From contig DMDF01000117.1 of assembly GCA_003446605.1 (NCBI GenBank), forward strand, positions 1 to 18,487: 18,487 bases of DNA. Direction: 5' to 3'. The notes beneath the pieces were generated by a model. That model was given only the letters and a program-made list of their open reading frames with translations. It searched no databases and was not told the origin of the DNA. The stretch is from Anaerolineaceae bacterium. Lineage in GTDB: Bacteria > Chloroflexota > Anaerolineae > Anaerolineales > Anaerolineaceae. Of the stretch, positions 7,314-14,364 are shown piece by piece (the first letter of the stretch is position 1; every line of letters starts with the position of its first letter). Both the position numbers and the translations under genes were made by a program.

Positions 7314-7654
7314 CAATCGCGATTAAAATTAGGGATTTCATCCGGAATTTCAAAACTAATTTCCACCAGACCGTTGTAGTTGCCATCATGGAAATAGGCG
7401 GTCTGAAAGATCATTTTCCGCTTTCCACCTTTTTGGATGGTGTAGATATTGGGTTGATCGGATTGGCTGATTTGATCAATTTTCGCATGGGTATGTTCAG
7501 GATGGCAGTCCTTGACATTCCTGCCGATCAGATGCTTGCCACCGCTGTTCTCGAAAATTGCGGCGGCTTTCTTGTTCATTTCAATGATGGTTCCATCTTT
7601 ATCTGTAACTGTGATGGCAACCGGGATATCTTCTTGCCAGTAATTTGGTTGCAT
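7313..7654 (-). CDS. Single-domain PAS protein
   Basis: This 113-aa protein consists of little more than one PAS fold. It starts MQPNYWQEDIPVAITVTDKD and has the typical PAS core 'GTIIEMNKKAAAIF' (21-34), then 'LIGRNVKDCHPEHTHAKI' (42-59), and ends in beta-strand segments 'RKMIFQTAYFHDGNYNGLVEISFEIP'. There is no kinase, HTH or membrane segment. The C50-H51-P52 motif resembles that seen in PAS domains of DUF438-type proteins, from memory. Small free PAS proteins are thought to bind a ligand or cofactor or to act through protein contacts; the target here is unknown. The start at 7654 is preferred because AAAGGAGA (7660-7667, minus strand) lies six bases upstream. The longer reading from 7696 would begin upstream of, or at, the likely transcription start. 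It is the only minus-strand gene in the window, convergent with ileS and divergent from lspA. Confidence 0.85.
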   Translation of the reverse strand: MQPNYWQEDIPVAITVTDKDGTIIEMNKKAAAIFENSGGKHLIGRNVKDCHPEHTHAKIDQISQSDQPNIYTIQKGGKRKMIFQTAYFHDGNYNGLVEISFEIPDEIPNFNRD

Positions 7655-7698
7655 GCGTTCTCCTTTACGCGAACCATTCTTTTGGGGTAATGTCATTC

Positions 7699-7726
7699 AT
7701 TATATCTGTGATGATTGGTTTGTATA
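7699..7726 (-). promoter_or_regulatory. Candidate promoter of the PAS gene
   Basis: On the minus strand a perfect -10 box TATAAT (7699-7704) lies 16 nt downstream of TATACA (7721-7726), which matches the -35 consensus at four of six positions. Transcription would start near 7691, giving a leader of roughly 37 nt before the 7654 start codon. Confidence 0.55.
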
Positions 7727-7733
7727 AGCAGAT

Positions 7734-7762
7734 TAGACTGAAATGTGTTTATCTATTACAAT
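7734..7762 (+). promoter_or_regulatory. Candidate promoter of the lspA operon
   Basis: TAGACT (7734-7739, four of six) and TACAAT (7757-7762, five of six) are separated by 17 nt and lie just upstream of lspA, divergent from the PAS gene promoter. Transcription would begin near 7769, about 20 nt before the TTG start codon. The support is motif spacing and context only. Confidence 0.45.
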
Positions 7763-7789
7763 CATTGAAATGTTTACTGGAGAACTCAT

Positions 7790-8278
7790 TTGAAAAATAA
7801 GCTTAAATCATATCTTTTTCTTGCTGTTTTAGCTGGTGTTATTATTGTCCTGGATCAATTTACCAAGAATCTGGTTCGAATGAATTTAGCCTATGGTGAG
7901 GTTTGGTCTCCCTGGGAATGGTTGACGCCTTACGCCCGGGTTGTGCATTGGTACAATACCGGAGTGGCGTTTGGTCTGTTCCAGGGTTATGGGTTGTTAT
8001 TTACCTTCTTACCTATGGTTGTGGTTGTGTTTATCTTGATTTTTTACAGCCGTTTGGCTGGTGAAAATTGGTGGATGCGTGTAGCGATCGGGTTAGAATT
8101 GGGTGGAGCTGTTGGAAATTTAATCGATCGGATTCGTATAGGGCATGTTACGGATTTTATTTCTGTCGGGAATTTTGCTGTATTTAATGTCGCGGATGCC
8201 TCCATCACCGTGGGTGTGGTGGTGATGATAATCGCTTTGTGGGTTGAAGAGAAAAAGAATCCTTCCCAATCTGAATAA
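7790..8278 (+). CDS. lspA: Lipoprotein signal peptidase (SPase II)
   Basis: This 162-aa membrane aspartyl protease cleaves the signal peptide of diacylated prolipoproteins, the step after Lgt. Four TM segments fit the family (about residues 7-24, 63-86, 97-112 and 136-152). The conserved 'LDQFTK' (21-26), 'HWYNTGVAFGL' (53-63), 'GGAVGNLIDR' (105-114), 'HVTDFISV' and 'VFNVADASITVG' blocks are all present. The catalytic pair is Asp122 and Asp136. Translation appears to start at the TTG at 7790, with GGAG (7779-7782) seven bases upstream; no ATG lies between the site and the first TM segment. The gene is four bases upstream of the rluD start and heads a three-gene run. lgt, its partner in the pathway, lies about 10 kb downstream. 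Confidence 0.96.
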   Translation: MKNKLKSYLFLAVLAGVIIVLDQFTKNLVRMNLAYGEVWSPWEWLTPYARVVHWYNTGVAFGLFQGYGLLFTFLPMVVVVFILIFYSRLAGENWWMRVAIGLELGGAVGNLIDRIRIGHVTDFISVGNFAVFNVADASITVGVVVMIIALWVEEKKNPSQSE

Positions 8279-8282
8279 TTCT

Positions 8283-9206
8283 ATGGTTGATACAGGAAAG
8301 ACTTATCGTTTTGAAGTTGGTGATGTTGAATCAATGCGGCTGGATAAATATCTGGCGACAGTTCTACCATCACTGTCTCGTTCTCGCATCCAGAGTTTAA
8401 TTAAATCAGGGCAGGTACAGATAAACGAGGAAGTGATTTTAAAAGCAAGCTACGACTTGGATTCCCCGTGTGTTCTAACCATTTATGTTCCGCCGGTTGA
8501 ACCGACTACCCTGATTGCTGAAGATGTTCCACTCGACATTATCTACGAAGACAGAAATGTTATCGTGCTCAACAAACGAGCCGGGATGGTAGTGCATCCT
8601 GCACATGGGCATGCCAGTGGCACTCTTGTGCACGCATTGCTTGCGCACGACCCCTTTTTAGCAGGTATTGGAGGGGTGCAGCGCCCGGGAATTGTTCATC
8701 GTCTCGACCGGGATACCTCCGGTGTGATGTTGATCGCAAAAAATGAAAGATCGCATCGCTGGCTGCAAGAGCAATTTCAATCCAGAAATGTTGTCAAAAA
8801 TTATCTGGCTCTGGTGGATGGTCACCCACCTACACCAAGTGGAAGAATCGAAATTGGAATTCAACGTGACCCTAACAATAGGAAAAAGATGGCTGTTGCC
8901 TACGGAAGTAGTGGGAGAGCAGCTATATCGGAATACACGACCATAAAACAGTATAAGGAACATACTTTACTGGAAGTACGGATATTTACCGGAAGGACAC
9001 ATCAAATTCGGGTTCATCTGGCTTATTTACATTGCCCAGTCGTCGCAGATAGCGTGTATGGATACAAACACGCTTCCCTCCCATTAAAAAGGCAATTCTT
9101 ACATGCAAGGTCAATTCTGATTGCGCTGCCCGGGAGTAAGGAACCCAGGGAGTTTGTTGCGGAATTACCGGTAGATTTACAGGATATCTTGGATAACTTA
9201 ACCTAA
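8283..9206 (+). CDS. rluD: RluA/RluD-family 23S rRNA pseudouridine synthase
   Basis: This 307-aa enzyme has an N-terminal S4 RNA-binding domain (about 18-75: 'MRLDKYLATVLPSLSRSRIQSLIKSGQVQINEE'-like region) and an RluA-type catalytic domain. The catalytic aspartate is Asp142 in 'GIVHRLDRDTSGVML'. Other conserved blocks are 'NKRAGMVVHPAHGH' and 'FTGRTHQIRVHLAY'. The two-domain layout resembles RluD, which modifies U1911, U1915 and U1917 of helix 69 in 23S rRNA, but the exact target cannot be read from sequence and RluC-type specificity is possible. I chose the ATG at 8283, four bases after the lspA stop, because it starts just before the S4 domain. A TTG at 8244 would extend the protein by 13 residues into lspA. 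Neither has a clear Shine-Dalgarno site, so translational coupling to lspA is likely. Confidence 0.9.
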   Translation: MVDTGKTYRFEVGDVESMRLDKYLATVLPSLSRSRIQSLIKSGQVQINEEVILKASYDLDSPCVLTIYVPPVEPTTLIAEDVPLDIIYEDRNVIVLNKRAGMVVHPAHGHASGTLVHALLAHDPFLAGIGGVQRPGIVHRLDRDTSGVMLIAKNERSHRWLQEQFQSRNVVKNYLALVDGHPPTPSGRIEIGIQRDPNNRKKMAVAYGSSGRAAISEYTTIKQYKEHTLLEVRIFTGRTHQIRVHLAYLHCPVVADSVYGYKHASLPLKRQFLHARSILIALPGSKEPREFVAELPVDLQDILDNLT

Positions 9207-9216
9207 CGGAGTGAAG

Positions 9217-10266
9217 ATGGAAGAAAAGATGCGGTTCATTGATCTACGATCGGATACGGTCACCATCCCGACAGCAGAAATGCGTATTGCAATGGCGAAT
9301 GCAGCCGTGGGAGATGATGTTTATCGTGAAGACCCAACTGTCAACAAATTGGAAGAAAAAGCTGCAATGCTTCTCGGAAAAGAGCGTGCTTTGTTCGTCT
9401 CTTCAGGGACAATGGGGAACCTGTTGGCGATCCTGGTAACATGCAAAGCAGGCGATGAAGTTATTATGGGAAATCAAGGTCATACATTTTTACATGAAGT
9501 GGGCGGCATGTCGGCTTTAGGCGGAATCTTCCCGAATACATTACCCAATCAGCCAGATGGAACATTGGACCTTGCTATGGTCGCACGGGCGATCAGAGGG
9601 GAAGATATCCATGAGCCACGAACCAGGATGGTTATCATCGAAAATACACAAAACCAATGTGGTGGGGTTCCGATCTCCTTGACCTATATGCAGCAGCTGA
9701 GCCAGCTGGCACGTGAAAATGAACTCTTTCTTCACGTGGATGGCGCTCGCATTTTTAATGCGGCAGCGGCATTGCAGTGTTCTGCAAAGGACCTGGTTCA
9801 AACGGCTGATTCCGTCACATTCTGCCTGAGCAAAGGTTTATGTGCACCGGTGGGTTCTGTTTTATGTGGTCCGCAAGATTTCATTGAAGAAGCGCGTCGT
9901 TTCAGGAAAATGTTAGGAGGAGGGATGCGCCAGGTGGGCATCCTCGCAGCAGCTGGCATCATAGCGCTTGACAATATGGTCGAGCGTCTTTCTGAGGATC
10001 ATCGCCGGGCAACAGTGTTAGCAGAGCAGCTCTCGCAGATTCCGGGATTCTCACTTTCCAAAGGGAAACCGCAATCTAATATGGTGTTCTTACAGGTGGA
10101 TCACACTGTTTATCCTGATCTTGCAGTAATAGCAGAACAATTAAAAAAAGAAAGTATTCTGATTGGTTTTTCGGGTCCTGATGAGATAAGGATTGTTACC
10201 CATTACTGGGTGTCCGATCTGGATGTCCAGCATGTGGTCAGGGTGTGGCAAAACCTACAACCCTGA
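9217..10266 (+). CDS. ltaE: Low-specificity L-threonine aldolase (PLP enzyme)
   Basis: This 349-aa protein matches the beta-eliminating-lyase/threonine aldolase family, which cleaves L-threonine or L-allo-threonine to glycine and acetaldehyde using PLP. It shows the diagnostic start 'IDLRSDTVTIPT' and the PLP-phosphate region 'FVSSGTMGNLLAI'. It also has 'HVDGARIFNAAAAL' with Asp175, and the Schiff-base lysine Lys206 in 'TFCLSKGLCAPVGSVL'. The family also includes enzymes for beta-hydroxy amino acids and some aromatic lyases, so the preferred substrate is not certain. The ATG at 9217 follows CGGAG (9207-9211) at five bases. GTG at 9211 and ATG at 9229 are in-frame alternatives, the last giving the commonest family N-terminus. 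It begins 10 bp after rluD and ends the lspA-rluD-ltaE run. Confidence 0.93.
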   Translation: MEEKMRFIDLRSDTVTIPTAEMRIAMANAAVGDDVYREDPTVNKLEEKAAMLLGKERALFVSSGTMGNLLAILVTCKAGDEVIMGNQGHTFLHEVGGMSALGGIFPNTLPNQPDGTLDLAMVARAIRGEDIHEPRTRMVIIENTQNQCGGVPISLTYMQQLSQLARENELFLHVDGARIFNAAAALQCSAKDLVQTADSVTFCLSKGLCAPVGSVLCGPQDFIEEARRFRKMLGGGMRQVGILAAAGIIALDNMVERLSEDHRRATVLAEQLSQIPGFSLSKGKPQSNMVFLQVDHTVYPDLAVIAEQLKKESILIGFSGPDEIRIVTHYWVSDLDVQHVVRVWQNLQP

Positions 10267-10293
10267 TTTCAATAGAAGAATCGACCATTTGCT

Positions 10294-10302
10294 TGTTATA
10301 AT
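10294..10302 (+). promoter_or_regulatory. Extended -10 promoter upstream of punA
   Basis: TGTTATAAT (10294-10302) combines the TGn extension with a perfect -10 box. No convincing -35 box lies 16-18 nt upstream, which is acceptable for an extended -10 promoter. Transcription would start near 10309 and leave about 20 nt before the punA start codon. Confidence 0.55.
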
Positions 10303-10329
10303 TTTCACACAATTACACGAGGTGAATTC

Positions 10330-11166
10330 ATGGAAGAATTTATTACTATCAACCAGATAGACAAAGCTGTTGAAGTGATTAAAAATAAAACAAAATACCA
10401 ACCTAAAGTTGGACTGATACTCGGTTCTGGGTTAGGTGATCTTGCGGAGTCGGTCAATCTTGCAGATTTTATCGATTATAAAGATATCCCAGGCTGGCCG
10501 GTATCAACGATCGAAGGTCATAAAGGACGGCTGGTTATCGGGGATCTGGAAGGAAAAACGGTCTTGATCATGCAGGGGCGCGCACATTATTACGAAGGAT
10601 ATCCCATCACACAAATTGGTTTCCCAATAAGGGTCATGCGCCGGCTTGGTATTGAAACGTTGATCGTTACCAATGCTGCCGGTGCCATCAATCCTGATTA
10701 CAAACCAGGTGATGTGATGATCATAACCGATCACCTTTCATTAATGGCGATGGGAGGGGAAAACCCCCTGCGCGGGCCTAATTTGGATGAGTTCGGTCCA
10801 CGTTTTCCAGACATGAGTCGTTGTTATGATCCTACGTTGATAAAGCTTACCAAAGAGATCGGTGACAAAAAGAAGATAGTCATTCACAACGGGGTGTATG
10901 TTTGTCTGGCAGGTCCTTCGTTTGAAACCCCCGCAGATTTACGCTTCTTGAAGATCATTGGTGCTGATGCAGTGGGCATGTCAACAGTACCGGAGGTGAT
11001 CGTTGCAGCTCATTCAGGTATGAAAGTCCTTGGTTTTTCGGGGATCAGTAATAAAGCCAATCTGGATGGTAGTACTGTTACAACCCATCAAGAAGTCTTG
11101 CAGGCAGGGAAAGAGATTGTTCCCAAACTGGAAGCGATCATTCGGGGTGTTCTGGCTGCAATGTGA
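10330..11166 (+). CDS. punA: Purine nucleoside phosphorylase, trimeric type
   Basis: This 278-aa enzyme belongs to the low-molecular-mass trimeric PNP family and splits inosine or guanosine with phosphate into base and ribose 1-phosphate in the cytosol. Visible active-site elements are the phosphate loop 'GLILGSGLGDLAE' (Ser33), His64 in 'EGHKGRL', 'QGRAHYYEGY' (Arg84, His86, Tyr88) and 'TNAAGAINPDYKPGD'. They continue with Glu199 in 'AGPSFETPADLR', Met217 in 'VGMSTVPE' and Asn241 in 'SGISNKAN'. Glu199 and Asn241 correspond to the purine-reading Glu201 and Asn243 of the mammalian enzyme, which favours 6-oxopurines over adenosine. MTAP-type specificity is less likely because of the Asn. The ATG at 10330 has AGGTG (10320-10324) upstream and its own extended -10 promoter. 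With pdp it gives the cell both purine and pyrimidine nucleoside phosphorolysis. Confidence 0.96.
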   Translation: MEEFITINQIDKAVEVIKNKTKYQPKVGLILGSGLGDLAESVNLADFIDYKDIPGWPVSTIEGHKGRLVIGDLEGKTVLIMQGRAHYYEGYPITQIGFPIRVMRRLGIETLIVTNAAGAINPDYKPGDVMIITDHLSLMAMGGENPLRGPNLDEFGPRFPDMSRCYDPTLIKLTKEIGDKKKIVIHNGVYVCLAGPSFETPADLRFLKIIGADAVGMSTVPEVIVAAHSGMKVLGFSGISNKANLDGSTVTTHQEVLQAGKEIVPKLEAIIRGVLAAM

Positions 11167-11196
11167 TCCATCATCAACTTGCAGCAGGAATGAATA

Positions 11197-11880
11197 ATGG
11201 TAGAACTTCTGCAGTTCTTAAAAGAATATGAAGGTGGAATCTATCTTGTATTGCTGGTAGTAGCGCTTGTGTTAGGTGGGCGGTTGTATACAGCTATGCA
11301 GGAAAAGAAGAAATCTGCTTTCAGCCTTGAAAGAGAAGTAATCCAGAAAAAGATCAATTCGACGATCGCTTTCTTGGTGGTCATTGGAGTTCTCTTTGTC
11401 GGTCAAATATTGCTGGTTTCTGTCGCTTCGGTGCGATATCCGGGGTTGTATACCTTGAGAACACCCACCGTTGGGGAGTTACCAACACCTACGGATATGT
11501 TCCAGGCTATGCTGCAGATGGAAGAGACTCCTGAAGGGTTGGAACAAACCCAGACCGCTGTGGCGTTGACAGGCTGTATACCGGGGCAGATCGAGTGGCT
11601 ATCGCCACTATCGGGTGATGAGGTAACTGGCTCTGTGCCACTTTCCGGTACGATCAATGTCCCCAATATGGGATTCTATAAATATGAATATCGTTTAAAA
11701 GGGCGCGAAGATTGGATCCCGATAGCGGCAGGGAATAAGGTTGTGGTTGAAAGCGAATTAGGCGGAAGCTGGAATACAGAGCAACTACAACCTGGATTAT
11801 ATGAATTACGCATTGTTGTTTCAGATAATCAGAATAACCTCTTTCAACCTTGTGTGATTGAGGTCAAGGTGGTCTTATGA
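11197..11880 (+). CDS. Two-TM protein with extracytoplasmic Ig-like domain, function unknown
   Basis: I do not recognise a named family for this 227-aa protein. Two clear TM helices (about residues 14-34 and 56-77) are joined by a lysine-rich cytoplasmic loop 'QEKKKSAFSLEREVIQKK', placing both ends outside. A Thr/Pro-rich linker (88-124) follows. From about residue 127 there is a single Ig-like beta-sandwich with the pattern 'IEWLSPLSGDEVTGSVPLSGTINVP...FYKYEYRLKGREDWIPI...GSWNTEQLQPGLYELRIVVSD'. This pattern is common in extracytoplasmic Chloroflexota proteins and in the C-terminal part of some penicillin-binding proteins. Cys127 and Cys219 flank the domain and could form a disulfide. 'LTGC' at 124-127 is too far inside to be a lipobox. 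The ATG at 11197 has CAGGAA seven bases upstream. It lies 30 bp after punA and 15 bp before the GNAT gene. Confidence 0.8.
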   Translation: MVELLQFLKEYEGGIYLVLLVVALVLGGRLYTAMQEKKKSAFSLEREVIQKKINSTIAFLVVIGVLFVGQILLVSVASVRYPGLYTLRTPTVGELPTPTDMFQAMLQMEETPEGLEQTQTAVALTGCIPGQIEWLSPLSGDEVTGSVPLSGTINVPNMGFYKYEYRLKGREDWIPIAAGNKVVVESELGGSWNTEQLQPGLYELRIVVSDNQNNLFQPCVIEVKVVL

Positions 11881-11895
11881 GAAGGATATTAAACC

Positions 11896-12435
11896 ATGGC
11901 TGAGGTGATGATTCGTTCGGTGGTTTCTCCCGATTTTTCCGTTTTGAGTGATTTTCGCCATTCTGTGGAAACACAGACCGTATGGCAGATGGACCAGGTA
12001 GTTTCGGAAGGCGAGGTTTGCGTTAACTTCCGGGAAATGAAGTTACCACGATTGATGAAATTAACGTATCCCAGATCAACTACTGATCTCATGGAACGTT
12101 GGAAGAATCTATCTACCATACTGGTAGGTTGCGTGGATAATGTTCCTATTGGTTATATTTCTTCCTCCTCCTTTCAAACCACATCCAATGTATGGATCAA
12201 AGATATTGTTGTTCATGAACGCTGGCGTCGGCAGGGTGTGGCTACCTCATTGATCAAAGCAATGGGTGATTGGGGAGAGGAGCGGGGTTTAAAACGTATC
12301 ACCCTGGAGATGAGTTCTAAAAATTATCCGACCATCTGCCTTGCGCAAAAATTGGGTTTTGAGTTTTGTGGATATAACGATTTTTATTATCAGAATAATG
12401 ATATTGCTATTTTCTTTGCCAGGTTGATCAGATGA
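11896..12435 (+). CDS. GNAT-family N-acetyltransferase
   Basis: This 179-aa protein has the acetyl-CoA-binding core of the GNAT fold. Motif A is 'VWIKDIVVHERWRRQGVATSLIKAMGDWGEERG' (99-131), with the pyrophosphate-binding R111-R-Q-G-V-A116. Motif B follows as 'ITLEMSSKNYPTICLAQKLGFEFCGYNDFYY' (135-165). The layout and the C-terminal 'FEFCGYNDFYY' block recall streptothricin acetyltransferases, but the resemblance is by eye and too weak to claim drug resistance. The substrate could equally be a protein N-terminus or small amine. The ATG at 11896 follows AGAAGGA (11880-11886); a second in-frame ATG at 11908 is possible. It sits between two membrane proteins of unknown function and is probably co-transcribed with both. 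Confidence 0.88.
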   Translation: MAEVMIRSVVSPDFSVLSDFRHSVETQTVWQMDQVVSEGEVCVNFREMKLPRLMKLTYPRSTTDLMERWKNLSTILVGCVDNVPIGYISSSSFQTTSNVWIKDIVVHERWRRQGVATSLIKAMGDWGEERGLKRITLEMSSKNYPTICLAQKLGFEFCGYNDFYYQNNDIAIFFARLIR

Positions 12436-12450
12436 TGGGAAGGGTATCGT

Positions 12451-14346
12451 ATGGATAGTGTTAATGGTCTTGTAGCTTTTTTCAAAGCAACCAGTGATGT
12501 TCTAACCGCTGGATTGGCGGTGATGACATTTTCGTTGTTCCTGTATTCACTGACATTTAAAATTCGCGACCGTCTCACCAACATTTTTTCCGCCATCCTA
12601 TTCTTTCTCATTTTGGTCTATGGAGCGGATGCATTTGGCTCGGTTATTACCGATAAAAACACACTGCTGCAGATAAGCAAAGTCCATTGGACGGGTTTGA
12701 TCTTTTTACCCACCTTATGTTTTCAATTCTCGGATGCGCTGCTGACATTAACCGGAAAACCCAGCAAGGGCAAGAGAAAGTTTATTGGCTATGTTATGAC
12801 CGTATGCAGTTTTGTGCTGGTTTATTTGCTTTTCTCTGATCGGTTACTGGGTGAGCTCATCGTTGATAAAGCTCCCGCCCTATTTTTCTACCGTACAGCA
12901 GCAATGAATGGCTACATCGTATTTTTCTTTTTCACGATTGCATTATCGGTTTATAATTTTTTTAGAGCTATCCGACGCACCAACTCCCCAACCAGCAAAC
13001 GACGTATGATCTATTTGGTTGTGGGTGCTCTGGGGTTATTGTTGGGACTGTTTCCATACCTTACCTTTGAGTCTTCCCTACAGGTTTTCAGCTCTCTTAC
13101 CTTCTGGTTCCTTTCAACGGTATTGTATCTTGCAAACTGGTTATTAATCTCTATCATGACCTATGCCATTTCATTCTTTGGCTTTTCCGTACCTGATCGC
13201 GAGATTAAAAAGAGATTATTTCATTGGATATTTCGCGGACCTTTAACTGCCAGTATCACTCTGGGGCTTACAACTTTAATACGCAGGGCAGGGGTCCTGC
13301 TGGGTAAGGATTTTGCGATCTATGAAATACTTACCATGGTCGCCAGCATTGTTCTGTTGGAGCATATCTGTACTCTATTCTTCCCCAAAATGGAAAAAAT
13401 GCTTTTCCGAGGAAAAGACCTGGAAGAATTAGAACGGGTGCGCAGGCTTGAAGAAAGATTATTTACAAAAAATGATTTCCGGCAATTCTCAGAGATTATT
13501 CTTGCAAATATTTGCGATCGTATTCGAGTGACGGATGCTGTTCTCTTCCTTAAAATGAATGGAAGTTATGATCAGGTTATTTCAATTGGGAATACAAATC
13601 TGATTGAAGAAAAAGTCAAAGAAACAAAAAAAGAGATTCCCAGGGACTTTGAAGGGAAATTGATTGTCCGTTGGAATGGATTGCGGTTAATTCCTATTAT
13701 TTCTTTCCCCACTGAAGAAAACAAGCCATCCCACTTGGGGTTCATTGCAATAAGTGGAGAAAAGCGTTTAGATCTTGATTACGAACAGATCGCTGCATTA
13801 AATTTGCTGTTGAACCGGTTACGTACTGCGATTATGGATTATCAACAACAACAACAAATGTTAATCGCGCTGGATGTCATGGCTCCTGAAATGGATGAAA
13901 TTCAAAATCTTTTAGCAATAGGGCGCTTTAGCGATATGAATGTCACAATTGACCTTCAGGATAGTGAATTAATCAACAAATGGACCAAGGATGCATTATC
14001 TCATTTGTGGGGCGGACCAAAACTTACCGGCAATTCCTTGTTACAATTAGCTATTGTTCAAAAGCGATCAGAAGAAAGCGGCGACACGCTAACCAAAGCA
14101 TTGCGCTTAGTTTTACAAAACATCATTGAGTCGTTAAAACCGGAGGGAGAAAGGCAATACACCAATGAATGGTTGCTTTATAATATTCTCGATCTGAAAT
14201 ACAACGAGAATATGAAAATGAGAGATATCGCGAAGCGATTGTCATTGTCAGAAGCCGATCTGTATCGAAAACAACGTATTGCGATTGAAATGGTTGCAAA
14301 AAAAATAATTGAGATGGAGACTTCTTATTTATTGAATCCCAGGTAA
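12451..14346 (+). CDS. Multi-TM sensor-like protein with GAF-like and C-terminal HTH-like module
   Basis: This 631-aa protein resembles the input half of a sensor kinase but has no HisKA, HATPase, GGDEF or phosphatase motif. Residues 1-245 hold about seven TM helices (near 14-35, 45-66, 78-100, 112-130, 150-172, 187-207 and 217-245), like the '7TM histidine kinase N-terminal' arrangement. Two more hydrophobic stretches follow (about 263-283 and 290-311). A charged helical linker 'KDLEELERVRRLEERLF' (322-338) leads to a GAF-like region (about 340-462). A Gln-rich stretch follows ('YQQQQQ', 464-469). The C-terminal part (about 545-625) is all helical and contains 'MRDIAKRLSLSEADLYRKQR' (590-609), a helix-turn-helix-like pattern. 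I infer a membrane-anchored one-component regulator; DNA binding is unproven. The ATG at 12451 follows GGGAAGGG (12437-12444) and lies 15 bp after the GNAT gene. Confidence 0.72.
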   Translation: MDSVNGLVAFFKATSDVLTAGLAVMTFSLFLYSLTFKIRDRLTNIFSAILFFLILVYGADAFGSVITDKNTLLQISKVHWTGLIFLPTLCFQFSDALLTLTGKPSKGKRKFIGYVMTVCSFVLVYLLFSDRLLGELIVDKAPALFFYRTAAMNGYIVFFFFTIALSVYNFFRAIRRTNSPTSKRRMIYLVVGALGLLLGLFPYLTFESSLQVFSSLTFWFLSTVLYLANWLLISIMTYAISFFGFSVPDREIKKRLFHWIFRGPLTASITLGLTTLIRRAGVLLGKDFAIYEILTMVASIVLLEHICTLFFPKMEKMLFRGKDLEELERVRRLEERLFTKNDFRQFSEIILANICDRIRVTDAVLFLKMNGSYDQVISIGNTNLIEEKVKETKKEIPRDFEGKLIVRWNGLRLIPIISFPTEENKPSHLGFIAISGEKRLDLDYEQIAALNLLLNRLRTAIMDYQQQQQMLIALDVMAPEMDEIQNLLAIGRFSDMNVTIDLQDSELINKWTKDALSHLWGGPKLTGNSLLQLAIVQKRSEESGDTLTKALRLVLQNIIESLKPEGERQYTNEWLLYNILDLKYNENMKMRDIAKRLSLSEADLYRKQRIAIEMVAKKIIEMETSYLLNPR

Positions 14347-14364
14347 GGAGTTTAGGAGGGGAAG

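Noticed and set aside
7310..7690. Plus-strand frame antisense to the PAS gene
   Set aside because: It has no ribosome site or recognisable domain. The opposite strand has a clear PAS fold, a good ribosome site and a promoter.
7655..7696. Longer N-terminus of the PAS protein (start at 7696)
   Set aside because: The start at 7696 lies at or before the predicted transcription start and has no ribosome site, while 7654 has AAAGGAGA at the right distance.
8244..8282. TTG start for the pseudouridine synthase inside lspA
   Set aside because: The extra 13 residues (KRKRILPNLNNS-like) are out-of-frame lspA sequence without family similarity. The ATG at 8283 starts just before the S4 domain.
11560..11580. 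'LTGC' as a lipobox in the TM-Ig protein
   Set aside because: It lies at residues 124-127, after two TM helices and a linker, not at the end of an N-terminal signal peptide.
13840..13860. CAA triplet run in the membrane regulator
   Set aside because: It is a short simple repeat coding for a Gln run between domains, common in linkers.
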